Positions 7,050-7,308 of a stretch of 7,308 nt of DNA are shown here, in pieces. A model generated the notes under the pieces. It did no database searches. It was given only the letters and a program-made list of their open reading frames with translations, and had not been told where the DNA came from. The DNA comes from an uncultured Loktanella sp. (GTDB lineage Bacteria > Pseudomonadota > Alphaproteobacteria > Rhodobacterales > Rhodobacteraceae). The DNA is taken from positions 1 to 7,308 of the forward strand of contig CAJXTP010000150.1 in the NCBI GenBank assembly GCA_913061335.1, given 5' to 3'. Numbering within the stretch: the stretch's first letter is position 1; each line of letters starts with the position of its first letter. Both the position numbers and the translations under genes were made by a program.

Positions 7050-7077
7050 CCCGCAAACGCCGTTGCACGCGTGCGGG
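7050..7077. repeat. GC-rich imperfect hairpin/dyad in the sulP–mtnP divergent region
   Basis: CCCGCA at 7050-7055 pairs with TGCGGG at 7072-7077. After two unpaired A bases, CGC (7058-7060) pairs with GCG (7069-7071), leaving an 8-base loop. The right half also contains a perfect 10-base palindrome, GCACGCGTGC (7065-7074), which is an alternative fold or a protein site. No T-run follows on either strand, so it is not an ordinary intrinsic terminator. It lies about 50 bases before the mtnP ATG and could regulate either gene. Confidence 0.4.
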
Positions 7078-7116
7078 ACTTGCACCACATTGAAACCAAC
7101 GAACGACACACAACCC

Positions 7117-7121
7117 AAAGG
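7117..7121 (+). promoter_or_regulatory. Ribosome binding site of mtnP
   Basis: AAAGG is followed after eight bases by the ATG at 7130. The reading frame opening there begins directly with the MTAP phosphate-binding sequence, so this start is well supported. Confidence 0.6.
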
Positions 7122-7129
7122 CTTCGCGC

Positions 7130-7308
7130 ATGACAACGTATCTTGGCATTATCGGCGGCTCTGGGCTGTATGACATCCCCGGATTACAAAATGGTGAATG
7201 GACGACGGTCAACAGCCCTTGGGGCACGCCATCTGACGCTATTCTAACAGGCACTCTAAACGACCTGCCCATCGCGTTCCTGCCACGACACGGACGCGGG
7301 CACATTCA
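7130..7308 (+). CDS. mtnP: S-methyl-5'-thioadenosine phosphorylase, N-terminal fragment (cut by window edge)
   Basis: The enzyme splits 5'-methylthioadenosine with phosphate into adenine and 5-methylthioribose-1-phosphate, the first step in salvaging the by-product of polyamine and homoserine-lactone synthesis from S-adenosylmethionine. It is cytoplasmic. Only the first 59 residues are in the window, out of about 290 in the family; the frame stays open to the right edge. Visible signatures are the N-terminal GIIGGSGLYDIPGL (6-19), with the phosphate-binding serine in the GGSG loop, and FLPRHGRGHI (50-59), the start of the purine phosphorylase family-2 signature. The start ATG has a ribosome site eight bases upstream. 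The gene is divergent from the SulP gene across a 146-base region. The related purine nucleoside phosphorylases share this fold, so exact substrate preference needs the missing C-terminal part; the PRHGRGH wording fits MTAP well. Confidence 0.93.
   Translation, partial: MTTYLGIIGGSGLYDIPGLQNGEWTTVNSPWGTPSDAILTGTLNDLPIAFLPRHGRGHI

Noticed and set aside
7014..7129. A SAM- or SAH-type riboswitch ahead of mtnP
   Set aside because: The gene's role made this plausible, but I could not find a recognisable conserved core; only a simple GC-rich hairpin is present.
5475..7173. Long open frames on the plus strand opposite the SulP gene (for example 5475-6224 and 6267-6806)
   Set aside because: They mirror the SulP gene on the other strand, have odd compositions rich in histidine, asparagine and glutamine, and show no family motif or supporting ribosome site.

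Overview
The window looks like ordinary chromosome of an alphaproteobacterium, most likely a Rhodobacteraceae (Roseobacter-type) bacterium. This is inferred from the lysC–ptsP neighbourhood, a GC content that looks to be in the high fifties by eye, and protein wording typical of that group. No rRNA, tRNA, CRISPR array, transposase, integrase or phage gene is visible. The first 48 bases are not genomic: they are an untrimmed Illumina Nextera i7 adapter, so the left edge is a contig or read end.

Layout, left to right: adapter (1-48); the 3' end of lysC, aspartokinase (49-356, +); a low-GC gene for an unrecognised, probably exported 182-residue protein (377-925, +); a 218-base intergenic leader; ptsP, enzyme I of the nitrogen PTS (1144-3384, +). 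Two minus-strand genes run toward ptsP: an EcsC-family protein (3381-4154) and, upstream of it, a GNAT acetyltransferase (4186-4686). A flavin-reductase-like protein (4753-5358, +) diverges from the acetyltransferase gene and converges on a SulP anion transporter with a STAS domain (5367-6983, -). Divergent from that transporter is the 5' end of mtnP, methylthioadenosine phosphorylase (7130 to the right edge, +).

The genes do not form one pathway. LysC commits aspartate to lysine, threonine and methionine synthesis. PtsP starts a regulatory phosphorelay that senses nitrogen. MtnP salvages the methylthioadenosine left from S-adenosylmethionine use. SulP imports an inorganic anion, perhaps sulfate or bicarbonate. 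The sulfur theme shared by sulP and mtnP is only suggestive.

I did not find a convincing new multi-gene system. The points most worth checking are the adapter at the contig end, the compositionally distinct orphan gene between lysC and ptsP, the dyad sequences in the sulP–mtnP divergent region, and two convergent gene pairs with no room for terminators.
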